In this document: positions 23,916-36,700 of the stretch, one piece after another | Numbering within the stretch: the stretch's first letter is position 1 | Layout of the letters: each line of letters opens with the position of its first letter | Source of the DNA: Phylloscopus collybita | Lineage: Eukaryota > Chordata > Aves > Passeriformes > Phylloscopidae | Length of the DNA stretch: 64,000 nt | NCBI GenBank assembly: GCA_027886175.1 | Contig: JAJNNQ010000005.1 | Coordinates: 3,105,001-3,169,000, forward strand | Reading direction: 5' to 3' | Program-made: the position numbers and the translations under genes | Notes under the pieces: model-generated | The model's input: the letters and a program-made list of their open reading frames with translations, nothing else | Databases searched by the model: none | Told to the model about the DNA's origin: nothing

Positions 23916-24700
23916 TGCTTTGCTCTCAGTGCAGACGTTATTTTGTGGGTGTTCAGATGATGTGAACTATAGAATGTGCATGCAAGTACATTTATACCTT
24001 TTCCAGGGTTTGAGGGGGATATCAATATCTGTAAGATGTGACAGCATTATCTTCTGTTGCTACAGTGAGCAGTTCATCACCAGCCTCTAAAAAAGGGGAT
24101 AAATTGGATTCTCTCCTAGTCACTCCTGCAGAGTTTTTCCTGTGGGGTCAGCAAGCCTTTGGGCACATGTGACACAATAAGTGGTGCTGCTGGAACCCTG
24201 TCTGCCTCCCCACAAAGCCAAAATTCCTTGGCTTGTCAGCCCAGCCCAAGGACAGGGTCTGTGCTGCTGCACATTCCACGGATATGATCTGAGGGGCTGT
24301 TTCCTCGGCTGCCTCTGAATTCAGTTTACAAGGCAATGAATTGGAACAAAGCCAGAGACATCCCTGAGTGTCAGAAATGGGATCTTTGAAGTGATTCTGG
24401 ATGCACAGCCAGCCAGACGAGTTCGGTCCCTCTTCAAAGTCGTGATGCAAGTATTGTAATGCAGATTACATCGATTTGCTACCAGTGGCTGACAGCTCGC
24501 AGGAGTCTTTTCAAGATTCTCCGCAGCACCCCTGGAATAAAGAGCTCTCTGCATGAATAGGAAGCTGTATTTTCATGCAGATGACAGCTCGAAAAAATAG
24601 TATCAATGTTATCATATATGTAAGGCAAAATTCAATTTTGTGTAGTGGATTTTTTGGCTGTGTCAGAGTTCAGCATACAGCACGAAGAGAACTTACATCT
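23916..24700. other. Non-coding stretch
   Basis: No gene or recognised element. The open frames on the minus strand between 24148 and 24554 have no recognisable domain. Confidence 0.6.
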
Positions 24701-24802
24701 GGCACTTGAGGACATGGTTTAATGGTAGCTCTGGGTTGATGATTGGACCTGATGACCTTAAAGGTCTTCTCCAACCTGAATGATTCTCTGATTTTATGAT
24801 TT
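24701..24802 (+). mobile_element. CR1 LINE fragment (3' end), plus strand
   Basis: It reads CTTGAGGACATGGTTTAATG, then ACCTGATGACCTTAAAGGTC, TTCTCCAACCTGAATGATTC and TCTGATTTTATGATTT. This is the order of the CR1 3' end and its degraded ATTCTATG tail. About 100 bp remain. Confidence 0.85.
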
Positions 24803-25592
24803 AAGCACATAAGAAGTGCTTCTGGCTCGAACACCTGCTTAAGAGCTTGTTGATTATTTGTTTTGTAATTAATGTATTGCAGAGAGGCAACGGAAACGCT
24901 GACTTGCAATCTCCCCACAGCAAGTTTGCTGTGGTTCTGAGCTCTCCTTGGGCAGGACCGGTGTGCAGGTGTTTGATGAATGAGAGTAGACAAGATTCTA
25001 CAATAAATACCTGAAATACCAAAGCCATGACTACTGAAGCATGAAAAGAGTGCTGCATCGGGCCATAATTCAAAGCAGCATTCCATTTACAAATGGAATA
25101 AGAGTAATAGAAAAGATTAACTTTCATAGGGAATTACAGTTTGGGTGTGTGGAAGTGCCTGTTTTTATGAAGTGCAGTTTCTTACAGGCTTTATGTTGCT
25201 GCATCAAAGTTACCAGACCGATTTGAGGCTGCAGCTCCTTTCAGTGATGTTCTGTCACTGTGTATCAGTGCTCCCAAGGACTGCTTCCCACTGGGAACAG
25301 GTTTTTGCAAAGATGTCTGTGTGTATTTACAGCCTAACCATAATCCAAGCACTGGAAACTGCAGAGTGTGCTCATTTTATTTTTTTTATTTGCATGTAAA
25401 GGCACCTGCAAGCCTTTGGGATTATAGTTGAACATTGGCTATAGCTGGATGCACAGATATGCAGACTGGAGGAATGTTCTCCACAATCTACTTCTGTATG
25501 GAGGAGCTGGAAGTGTTTTAGATTTGTCCAATGCCATAAAATATGCTCTGGCCTCTCCAGCTCATTATCTAAGGACAAAGTGATGCAATGTA
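24803..25592. other. Non-coding stretch with a short inverted repeat
   Basis: No supported gene. At 25080-25099 there are 9-bp arms ATTCCATTT and AAATGGAAT around two central bases. The function, if any, is unknown. Confidence 0.6.
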
Positions 25593-25843
25593 CAACCAGG
25601 GCAGGGACACCTCCCACTGTCCCAGGCTGCTCCAAGCCCCATCCAGCCTGGCCTGGGGCACTGCCAGGGATCCAGGGGCAGCCACAGCTGCTCTGGGCAC
25701 CTTGTGCCAGGGCCTCAGCACCCTCCCAGGGAAGAATTTCTTCCTAATATCCCATCTACACCCTCCCTCCTACAGCTTAAGGCCATTCCTTGTGTCCTCT
25801 CACTTCCTGCCCTTGTGAAATGTCCCTTTCCAGCCTGGACAAT
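25593..25843 (-). mobile_element. CR1 LINE fragment, minus strand
   Basis: The plus strand reads CACTGTCCCAGGCTGCTCCA, GGGATCCAGGGGCAGCCACA, GAATTTCTTCCTAATATCCC and CTTAAGGCCATTCCTTGTGT. This is the reverse complement of the CR1 3' region. The extreme 3' tail is missing or degraded. The open frames across it are not genes. Confidence 0.88.
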
Positions 25844-26332
25844 ACCAATCCTGCAGTCTTTGTCCTTTGCTTCCTTCCTGATGAGACCTCTCAGCCTAAT
25901 AACCCTATTTAAAACCAAGAAACTAAACACACAAACCTTGACAAAAAGGAACCTGAAACCAAAACACAGGCAGTATAAAAATCTCATTTGCTCAAATGAT
26001 GTCCATCCAAAAATAAAATAAAAAAAAAAAAAATCAAACGTGATTATGCAGGGGAAAGGAAGAAAGCTAAATCATTGCTCTGCTTCTTCCTCCCTCTTCA
26101 GGAACTTCTGCTCAACGTCTGAATTCCAGAGAGTTGTTTAAAACACCTGTCCTTTAAAAGTTGCCATCACATCTCTGACAACTTTGATTTTATCTGTGCT
26201 AGCTCGAGGCCTCTCAAAGCCGGAGCAAAGCAGGGTGAGAAGTGTCCTTTGCAGATCCCTGTGCACCAGGCCTGGCTGGCCGCACTGGAATAGCTGCCCC
26301 GGGTCCCAGCTGCCCCTGGGTGGCATTACCCA
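25844..26332. other. Non-coding stretch, GC-richer at its right end
   Basis: No gene seen. The first half is A-rich, with a run near 26018-26033. From about 26200 it becomes GC-rich and contains several CpGs, continuing past the LTR at 26333. Confidence 0.6.
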
Positions 26333-26676
26333 TGTCGTCTGGGTTTTTGCTGTTCTCCTCTGTCTCATTGAGAAGTTTTTCTAAAGTTCTATGTCAGCCT
26401 TCTGTGTTCGCCTTTTGCAATGGAGTCAGACACCATTTTACATCAACAACTTTCTTGTTATTGTAACCGTCTAACCATGTTTACGTTCTTCTCATAAGGA
26501 GGAGACTGTTGATGGACTGTTGGGTTGCCCAGTGTGGTTGGAGAGGAAGATTTTCTTCCTCCAATCCATGGTCATTGCTGGAATTTGATGAATGTTGTGG
26601 TTTGTAAATAAACTGCCTCTTTTCTGCGTCGGACATCTCAGTGTGTGGGTGTCATTTCTTTGTGTCGTGTGTGACG
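26333..26676 (+). mobile_element. Solo ERV LTR, family A, plus strand
   Basis: It runs from TGTCGTCTGGG to GTGTGACG and is closely similar over its length to the LTRs at 7079-7424 and 7709-8055. AATAAA lies at about 26607-26612. The terminal CA has become CG. The flanks share only a CCCA-like core, so the target duplication is degraded or absent. No internal retroviral sequence is attached. Confidence 0.88.
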
Positions 26677-26858
26677 CCCCACAGGACAGCTTTATTGCAC
26701 CCCCGGCTCGGATTGGGAGCTGTCAGCGGTGCCGAGGAGCAGGAGTGACATCCCCGAGCTGAGGAGGGAGCAGCTGTCACAGGGAGACACCGCGCAAATG
26801 CCACCGACGCCTCAATGCCAGCCGGGAATGTCACACGCGGGCCTGGTGCTGAAGCGGC
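26677..26858. other. GC- and CpG-rich spacer between two LTRs
   Basis: This 182-bp segment has more CpG than the surrounding DNA and separates a family A LTR from a family D LTR. No gene or repeat is recognised in it. Confidence 0.5.
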
Positions 26859-27317
26859 TGTGACACCTTAGGATTTCAGCTTTTCTGTTTTTTGTTTGTT
26901 TGTTTGTTTGTTTGTTTGTTTTTCAAATCCTGTGCTGCTTTAGTGTGTAACTCCAAGCTCCTTATACAATGCTAGTTAACTGTCTGCAGGTTTTGGTCCG
27001 ATGGAACAATGGCGCTAGGCCTGAAATCCAAGGACACCTCACTGCCTCAGGCCCTGAGAGATGCAAACAAAAGGGAGTTGGGGAGAGAGCAAGCTGGGGG
27101 TAAATGACTTCATTACCTGAAGCTGTAATTGGAGGATTAACCTCTGATGTATAAATGGACCAAACTTATAATTGTACAAAAAACCCATGACCATTGTCCA
27201 TCTTGGGTATAGCTTTGGACTGCCCAAGGTGTATCTGTTGAAGGCCTTCAATAAATCCCTCTTTTATTCTCTTAATCCTGCCTAGCCTCTGTTCTAGGGA
27301 GCCACTCCAAGGCATCA
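26859..27317 (+). mobile_element. ERV LTR, family D, plus strand
   Basis: The element begins TGTGACACCTTAGGATTTC and ends near CCACTCCAAGGCATCA. It contains a TATA-like TGTATAAATGG near 27147 and CAATAAAT near 27250, ahead of a CT-rich segment, the order expected in an LTR. The (GTTT) tract at 26886-26924 interrupts its left part. It resembles a passerine LTR I recall. No target duplication is clear. Confidence 0.75.
26886..26924. repeat. (GTTT)n microsatellite within the family D LTR
   Basis: About eight GTTT units flanked by longer T runs. It was probably expanded after the LTR inserted. Confidence 0.95.
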
Positions 27318-27615
27318 GCAGTGCTGGCAAGGTCAGAGCTGGAGTTTCTCTGTGGAGGTTTAAGCAGCTGTTGGCAGGAGGAATGTGATGGGAATGCAGG
27401 GAATAAAAGGCAGGCTCAGGAGGAAGAGCTTTGCTTGAGATGTCACCTGTGGCAGTGGGAACTGTCACCCCTTGTCACTGATGGGATATTTGTGCCTTTT
27501 ACCATGTAAGGAGAGCAAAAATTATCAATGTACATGTTGAAAACGCTTGGAATCTCCTCAAAATTTCAAACTGCTTTGTACAAATATGCTCTTTTTCACT
27601 TTTTCACATTGCAAG

Positions 27616-27779
27616 AATCCCAGAATGGTTTGGGTTGGAAGAGACCTCAAACATCATCTCATTCCACCCTCTGCCATGGGCAAGGACACTTTCCACTATT
27701 CCAGGTTGTTCTAAGCCCCATCCAACCTGGTCTTGGGCACTTCCAGGGATCCAGGGGCAGCCACAGCTGCTCCAGAAAA
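27616..27779 (-). mobile_element. CR1 LINE fragment, minus strand
   Basis: The plus strand reads AATCCCAGAATGGTTTGGGT, TCCACCCTCTGCCATGGGCA, CTTCCAGGGATCCAGGGGCA and ends at CACAGCTGCTCC. This is the reverse complement of a CR1 3' end. It is about 164 bp and similar to the copy at 55843. Confidence 0.92.
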
Positions 27780-30700
27780 AGATGCTTTTGACTATCCAAA
27801 GTTCTCTATTTTTTCTTAATTGCGTATAAAGGTGGTAATTGGGATTTTGCTAGAGTGAGCACAGAAAGAAAATTCCTGTGGACAACTTGGGGCTCCCTTC
27901 CACATGGAAGATTTTCTCCAGTGTTCATTTCTTGTTTGTAACAGGCATTCCCTTTTTTTCCCCAAATAACTTGGGGGATAATCACTTGGTGAACAATTTT
28001 CAGCTTTCTGAGTGACAAAGACATTAAAACAGAATTGGGTTCCCAAGCCTAATTGAATGAATGAATTAATTTTTTTTCTTTATTTTGCTGCCATTTTGCT
28101 CCACTGCAAATTATTCCATTACTCCAGGTAAGCTCAGTATCACCCGTTTTTTCCAAATACACAGTTCTGAGCTGCTAAGGCTTGGGATACTGTAACCTCC
28201 AGATGTGCTGCTGTGTGCTGAGCTCTTGCATGACTTAAAATCCAGAGTGGAAGCCCTTAAAATGATGGACCACCTCAAAAAATTCTAATTGAGCTGCACA
28301 CTGTAATAGATTGGGGGAAATGAGGTAAAACGTTATCACTAATCTTTGTGCTAACTGCATTAAATCTCAGGGCATATTTATAAAGGCAAGGGAGGATATT
28401 AGCAAAAAGATTTATCCAACAGTGAAGGGTTTTTTCCCCATTAACCAACTTCTAAGTTTCAAAGTTCTCGCAGTTTAATTAGAGATGGTGGAATTTAGGA
28501 GAAATAATTATAAACATGACTACACAGGCAATATGCTGCCATTAAGCACAAAATACAACAACTGTTTGTTTGGGGCTAGTAATTGAACCAACACAATGGG
28601 AGAAAATTTGAATAAAATTAACTTTCATTGGAAAATGGGAAAACAATAATAAGGAAATTTTGAACAAGCTGTCAAAGGCTTAATGTGACTGCCACTGAGA
28701 GGAGCATAAATAAATGGAGCAAGAACAGAAAGACAACTAAAACCAAGTGGCCTTATAGAAGGTTAGGGGTTGTTTTTCTCAAGGAAAAGAAAGAATTTAA
28801 TGTCTGAAGTCAAAGTTAGACCCAATCAATACATTCAGGGCTCTTGAGAAATTTTGAAAATAGTTTCCTACTTGTAGTGATTTAGGGCAGTCAGGCATAT
28901 AAAAAGATTGAATCGGTTGTGAGAAATCAATGACCTCCCCCCCACAAGATTCCCACTGAAATGAAAACTTGCCAATTACAATGGGAGTTTTGATAAGGCC
29001 AGCAGGAGAGGGATGTTCAAGGCTCAAAGAAAAAGCATGTGAAATGTAATATCTGTTATTTTTTGTGCCATTAGGGTGTGAGACAGAGGCCTGCTGAACA
29101 TCTTAGCTCAAAACTCGAGCCTCCATCTCCCGTGGCAGATTAGGGGTGCTGATGCAAAGCAGATAAGCAGAGTTTCCACCTGCATGGGATAATCATCCTC
29201 CATCTTCCAGGGATGCCTGCAGACATTTGCTTCCCCACCCAGCAGGTAACTGAGATGCTCCTTCCTTGCAGCCTTTGGAACCCCCTGTCAGAGCTTCCTT
29301 TGGATAAAACCTGACAAAAAAAATACTACAATAGGTAAAATAACAGATAATGGATGATTTCCCCTTCACCATTTAACACGAGGATCACTGGTTCCTAATT
29401 CTTTCACCATGATGGTCTGTCTTGTGCCAAGCACACAGGTACTGGTGGAGCCCTGTCACCACCAGTTAACAGGGCAGAGCCACTGCTGTGGGGAGCTGCT
29501 GTTGGCTCTGCAGTTCCTGGGGCTTTCAACTACAGAACAGGGCTGGTCTCATCCCTTGGGATGGATTTCCTGAAGGTGTGCACTGGGTGTGCTCCTGTGG
29601 GAACCTTTTCCAGGGCTTTTTTTTCACCTGAGAGGAACCTCAGGTGCACTCACCTGGTGCAATGTGAGAGTTTTCCACGATGAGGAGTGATGGATTTAGG
29701 GGGTGATGAGGGATTCAGCTTGGTGAGTGCAGAAGGGAGGTCCTGGCTTAGAGAGATGAAAGCACCAGGTGCAAACATGGAATGCAGGTCACCATAACAC
29801 CACGCTGCCCTTTCCCAGCCCTCTCCCCCTTTTCCATACCTTCTCCTTTCCAGTTTAGACATTTCAGCTGGGGCAGCGTCCTTCCTTGACTTGCTGCTAT
29901 GGCCACTCGCCAAAATATCTCTCTGAGGACTCAACCAAGGCTCTTGGGGATGAACTTCTCAAACCTCCACATAAGCACAGGTAGAGAGGACCCCAAAAAT
30001 CCCGATTGCCATGGCCTCCTGCAACCACCCAGTGATTCCTCCTAAAGGCCAAGCCCATTCCCTCTTCTCTTGCCTTCCAAGTGCAGTGTTTGAGGGAAAA
30101 GCCAAGCAGCTGTGCTTACAGGATCTCACAGAGATCCCTAAAAGGTGATAATCAGGTTTGACAGTCATGTCATAATTGTTAACAATGGTACTGGAGACAT
30201 GCCAGCAACCTCACACTCTGCTGCTGCCTCTCTGGCTGAGAGGAATTGCTCCAGGAGTGCAAGTCTGCAAACCAAATTTGACACCAAGGGATGTTTCAGA
30301 GAGAGGAAATGTAAAGCACTGGATTGTATTGTTGCCAGATTACACAGCAGCCTCAAAAAGGCAAAGCAATGAAAGAGAAGAGGCTGCAGTGAGACCACAT
30401 TAGTATTTGGTATTTCTGCCCTCTGTGCACTCACACTTATGTTGTGAAGGCCTTTAGGAACCCAGTGGAGAGCCTGGTGTGCAGGTTTGGCAGAGGGTGT
30501 TGGGCATGCTCTGCTGGGAGAGCCAGCAGTGATGGATTCACGTTGGCTGGTGCTGCCTCACCCCGTGAAAGGCTCTGCTCTCCTCTGCTCCTGACCACAC
30601 CAAGGAAAGTTAGCAAAACTGTGATTTGGAGCTCCTCATGCTCCTCTCCTGCACAGCCATCTGTCCTGGTTAACATGCACCCAATAATGTACCTGCCAGA

Positions 30701-33700
30701 ATAAATCACAGCAAATGATACTTTTCCATGTGGGTGTCATGAATTTCAGAGCTCAAGGTTCTGGGATTGTTTCAGGCCGATGGAGGGGACCAGCTCCTTG
30801 TGAAATTTGTTGACCCTCAGACAGCTATAACTCTCAGCAACCTTCACTGTGAAAGGAATCAAAATACAAATCAACACCATAAAAAGTGACACATGAGAAC
30901 GATGTCCTTTCTGCCTGTGTTTGTAATTCCTTCTCAATGGCTCTATTAGAACTCATATCAGCAAACCCATGCAGATCTCTGCACGAGCTGTTAATGATTA
31001 TAGACTGTTGTTTACCTTATCAGGGAAGCTGTCAATAGGCCTAGTTAATGAATTTTTTTTCCCCCTTGTCATGGGCATTTTATTTAACAGTTTATTAACT
31101 CCCAATCCAATTCACCAGAGGTCTTGGCAGAATTCTAGAAGATATATTATGCATATGCTCATGCTTTCTTCTCTATTTAGACAATTTCTGGTTCAGAATT
31201 ATTACATCAATTTCCCAGCATTGCAGATACAGCTCTGACCACTCCAATTATCTGTCTGCTCCACAATACAGCAGCTGTAACTTCGAGCCATCATAAAGAA
31301 GTTTATTAATTTAGATCCAACTGAGTGCCAACCATCTCACTGCAGTGCAACAGAAAGTGATCTACCATGGAAGAAACCTTGCCCTGGTCGTCTCTTGGCC
31401 TTTCTAAAAGGACTTTATAAAATTTGCAAGGATGAACAGTGGCTCCAGTGCAGAATCTGCATGGAAGCTTCCCCAAATCCCTGCAAGAACAAAGGAGTGT
31501 TTCAGGTGAGAAGCTGCTGTTTTTTGAGCCTCGGAAGTCAGGTTTGCTGAGGACTGCAGCAGCACTGAGGACCTTTTTTCCCCTCATTTCCAAGGGCTGG
31601 AGTTTGTTTGTTTACACTCATTGGTGTGTGCTGTTTCCCCTTGAGTGAGCTTTTGCTGGTAACTCTGAGAGCAATTGCTGAACATAAACCTCCAAATTCT
31701 GCCTAACCATATTCTTCCCAAGAATGCTCACAATCTTAATACCCTGAGCATCAGATACACCTGACCTTCATGCAAAATTGGGTTGAATTTCAACTGTTCA
31801 CTGTGCCCTAGGGCTGTACAGTCACCTGAGATGTCCAACAGCCTGGCAGGAAGGAGCAGTGGTGCAGCAAAAAGAGATGCTCAGAACAGATAAAGCTGGA
31901 CTCTAAAGGCCAGTGTATCATGAAGGAGTCACATGCAGAGCACCTGGGGATCACAGAGCTGGTCCAGGTCTGAGTAGAGGCAAAGAAGGGAGAAAAAGCT
32001 CCTCAGCTGGATAAAACGAAGTGCCCAGCCAGGAAAACAAGGAGTGAGGGAGGGATAGCTCTTGCAGGGTTGTCAGGCAGGTTGTGTGGAACACACACCT
32101 GGCTGTGTGGAACCTCCAGCATGATCCTCACTCTGCATCCTTCACAAGACAGGAAAATTCCCAGGGATGTCCTCAGCCAGAAGAGATTGGTCTGGGATGC
32201 AAAGGGATTGCTTTGCCTGCAGAGTGAATGGTATTTCTTGATGTTTGGAATAGATTCTGTACTTTCCAAGGTACTGAAGCAAAAAAAAAATTCCCTGAGC
32301 TCCTGGCAAGGCCAGGTGCTGCAGCAAACCCAGCCACTGAAGCTGGGCACGTTTTGCAGGTGAGGTTCTGCTGTCTGTTTGAAAATGTTAGTTGTCCTGG
32401 GCATTCTGGTACAATTCCAGCCATCTCCTGTCATCTTGAATTGCTGCTGGTCAAACACCTGTAACCCCAAACTCAGAGCCTGTCTCTGAATTACAGAAAA
32501 CAGCTGCCAAAACCAGCAGCTTAAATATCATCGCTCCATCAGCTGGGCACCAGCCACGGGTAAATGCCAAAGAAATGCTCCTGCAGGGCCAGGCAGGAAC
32601 ACTGCAGCCAGGACAGAGCTTTGGGCATCTGTGGGCCTCCAGAATGCACCCCAGTCAGGCTGCAGAGCCCAGTACAGGGAACTTGGACTAACTGGGAGCA
32701 GGTTTGGTTTCCTTGACTGCTCTGAGAAGTCACACATGAACCCCTGACAGTCAGTGGAACACAGGACCAAAATCCCTGATTAGATTTTCTGCTGAATGGG
32801 AGGAGAAAATAAAAATAATAATTTAAAAAAAAGGTTAATTCCTGTGCAGTGCTCCCAAAAGAGCCAAAAGTGACCTTGCAGAGCCCAGCTACTGCCCAGG
32901 GTGAAGGGCACACTCCATTTCACAGGAATATCAAACATGTTGGGCAGTCAGAAGGTCTTTTCCTGAACTGAGAGTGAACTGCTGCACTTCATGGATGGTT
33001 ACTAGTGCAGATGTCTGGGGTTAGGAAAGAGCAAAGATAGATTCCTGATCTTTAGGCAAGGCAAAAATGGAGAATGGAGGAAAACAGAGCTTTTCTCAAG
33101 TGTAATAAGGAACAAATGTGAAGCAACTATTTGAAAATTGCTTCAAAGCCACTTAAGTCAACGAGAGGTTTGATTTCCCACTCATTCCAGTAAGCTTTTA
33201 ATCAGGCCAATAAAGGGGAGACAGAAACAGACTGCTGGAAATTAGAGAAGTGTAATCAAAACACGTGTATCCATTTGGAAATGGGACATAAAATGGACTT
33301 TTCCCTTTGCACCATGTTTAATGCTCACGCTCCTGAAGATATTTATTTAGAAAAACAATCAGATTCTGGTTGGCAGAGAACATAATAATCTAATAAGTTT
33401 TGCAGACTTATATGGAATGGTAGCTATAAAAGACACCACCTATAAATTAAGGTTCAAAAGGTGAGACAGAAACAGAATATTAAATAACAGCACCTTTCCC
33501 TAAGTTGAGTTAACTGCTCCAGCAAAATTTATTGCCAATCTGGCTACAACATCTGCAGAACTAAAAGAATTGTTAGAGAAAAAATGAAACTTGTCTTTCT
33601 GCCAAAGTTTGGAGAGGCTTAAACAGAAATTAATATCCATAAGAAATCCTGGAACATTTTTGAAAAATTATCTGCCTGGCAATTCCTGCTGCTTTTCAGA

Positions 33701-36700
33701 GAAATAAAAGCATTTTAAAAGGCATCTTTCACAGTGCGGCACAAACTTCCTCCACAGAAATGATGGTGCTTTGATACAACTGCTTTCAAACGTCGTCCCT
33801 GTGGTAAGGTAAATTTATGCTAATCACTCTTATTTCTATCAAAACAAATCTGATGCATTCTCTACAGAAACAGACACCAGGCTCTTGTAGCCTCATGAAA
33901 CGTGGCTCATTGTTGGTGCTGAATGTCAGGGATATGGATGGCAGTGCAGAGGCCCATCCGTATGAGCAGGTTCAAGGTGACACTTGAGGACAGTGCTCTC
34001 CTCTGGGTCATAAATCCTCTCTCCGGTGTGTGTTCTGGAGGAGAACTGCCAGAGCAGCTGAGATGGGCTGCAAAGGCCTCAAAACTAATCAACACTCGCC
34101 CATTTTTGCCCGTAAAATATCCAGCTGCTTATAGTTAAACATGCTAATGGCTCTTCCTTTCAAATTCTGGTATCCTCCAGTTCCTTTTAATTACTAGATT
34201 GTAAGGGATTAATGGCAACAAGAATTCAGTCACTTGATGACATGCTGCTTCTCTTTTTATCACTGAAATCTGATGCCTACAAGCCTCTACTTTTTGCAAT
34301 AATAGACCGTGGAAAAGAAGATAATCTATACAGTTACATTTTTAAATCTGAATTCTCTCTCCTCTAAGGGCACCTCTCAGAGGCTCTCTGGGCTGTTCCT
34401 CATTAGCAGGAGGCACATTGGATTGCCAAGCATTGCCCAGATTCCTGGCTCTGGGTGTAATTCCGGCACTGCCTGCACTGCTGGAAAACCTGGGTTTAAA
34501 ATGGCAAGGCCCAGAGAGAAACATCATTTGGAGCAGAGCAGCCTTCAGCACAAACTGAGCTCCCAGTGCTGGGCATGGGTAGGGCCTGAAATGCTGAATT
34601 CATGAGCTAGAAAAAGAAATTTGGATTGGCCAGTAGTTGGTGGAGGAACCAAGATTAAATCAACTCATGGATGGCAAAAGCATTTGGATAGCACGAACTT
34701 CTCCAACACATGGAGCACTCTTCACTCCTGTTCACTCAAACTGGGAGGAATTCTTTCGCAGCATTTAAAGATCGTCAGGACTGTGAACAATGATTTCTGT
34801 TCATAATGCTTTGGTTGTTATGACACCTTCTGGCTGTGGATTTCAGCTAATTACAGTAATTGCTTTATCCACAGCATCTTTAGCTCTGGTAAAGTCACCA
34901 CCATCCCATTATCCATAAGCACTTCTGCACAGGGAAAGTTCCAGCTCCCCTGTGCCCACAAGGACCAACGTGTTCGGATTTTTCTTCCCAACAGAGCATC
35001 AGGGATAGATCCAAGGTGCTTCTTGTTTCTGGGATTTCAAACTTGCACAGTCCTCATGTGTAAATAAGTCCCTCATGCATATTTGATTGCTGCCTTGGGT
35101 GGCAATATCCCTGCCTTTAATATATGTGCACATTGTGCAGTTGCTGTGGGAACTGTAACTTTGAGGTTTCACAATTTAAAAAACAAAGTAGAAAGAATGT
35201 ATTTATAGCCTTTATTTATTTGGCTTATGAATCAACATGTTAATATTGATGCAATGGAAGAAGAAAGGAAAACAAACTTCTAAACAGAGAGCATAACATC
35301 AAACACTGATCTGTTTGTTTTTCTCTTCTGCAAAGTTCCCATAACAGCAAAATCGCAGCAGCAGAAAGGGAAAGAATTCTAAACCAAGGGGCAGGCAAGA
35401 GAGGAGAAAGCAAGCTGCAGAGAGGTGAGCAGCTGAATTAAGTTCTTAGGGATCCAGTTTTACCAGTCACAGATGACACCGTGCCTGAAGATGCTGTGAC
35501 TCATCCCAGGATTTGCCATCTCCAAGTGCTCCCCCAGGAGCCTCGAAGCTCACCCAAGGCCCAGGTGAGTGCCCCAGGCTGCTCAGGTAATCACAGCACT
35601 GCTTTCCATGATCATCACTTAGGTCTGGGTGGTCACAGAATGTGTGGATCTCGGTTTGCTTGTAGGTTTGGGCTTGTCTGAGCTCCCTTGAGGGGTTTGT
35701 GCTCTGAGGAGCTGTCACAGCCCAGCACTGCCCTCACTGACCATGTGAGTGGGACTGCTGTTGGTTCAACTGCGAGTTCAAATCACAGGTATGTTATGGA
35801 GGAAATAGAAAAGCCCCCTCTTTGTGGCCCTGTGGGGTGAATCTGTTCTCTCTGAGTCTGGGAGTGAGAGATGCTCCTGTGCTGAACTCAGAAAAGTAAA
35901 GCACTGTGGTTAATTTATTACACCAGGGAATCTCAGGGAAGGATCCAGCTCGATCCCTCTCTCCCTCTCAGGCCAGGCCACTTCAGCACTTCCCTCTCAG
36001 ATGTCATTTACCTGCATTGCCACCACAGGAGTTATGGCCACAGAAAATGCCTGAGAACAACAAAATGTGGGAGGGAGGGAAAATCTTTCCACTCTTGTTT
36101 CACAGGGGGCTGGGATTGTGCCAGAGACAAGGAGCTGGGCAGAGGAATGGGGAAGCAGCTCTAGTGTGGATGAACTGGAATGAATTTCTGTGATTGACCC
36201 ACATGTAACCAAAGGTCATCGAGCCCCGGGCACTCTGGCTAATTGTTGTAAGCAATTAACAAGTTGGAGTCCACTTAGTAAAGCCCAAACTGCCCTGTGC
36301 TGCTCATGGCAGGAGCAAGGAATGAACTTGTCTGCAACAGCTGCCTGAAAGTACAGAGTTTGGTTACCAGGCTCAGGGTGGAGATGATCATGGCATTAGA
36401 GCTGGCTTTCTTCTCTGAGATATTCCTGTGATATATAAACAAATATTCAGCAAAGACACACAGTAGTTTCCTAACTTAGAATATTAAGGGATTTTTTTTT
36501 TGTCCAGAAAAAGGTTCTGCCATAAAGCTAAATATGTTTGAAACACACAGCAGTTCAAAAGTAACAGTCATGCATGAGACACTAATATTTACTTCCATTG
36601 TGACACAGCTCAGCAGAGAGAAGTTGGCAGAAAGAATTGTGCTGTAAGCACAAGTCCACCCTCTGCTTTCCTGTGTGATTACAGCTCATTTGGGCAGTGC

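Noticed and set aside
32003..32470. 155-codon minus-strand open frame
   Set aside because: Overlapping frames are also open on both strands and no family is recognisable.
35467..35564. Exon-like open segment before a perfect CAG-GTGAGT donor
   Set aside because: The acceptor is only moderate and a single open 98-nt stretch in one of three frames is expected often by chance; no in-phase partner was found.
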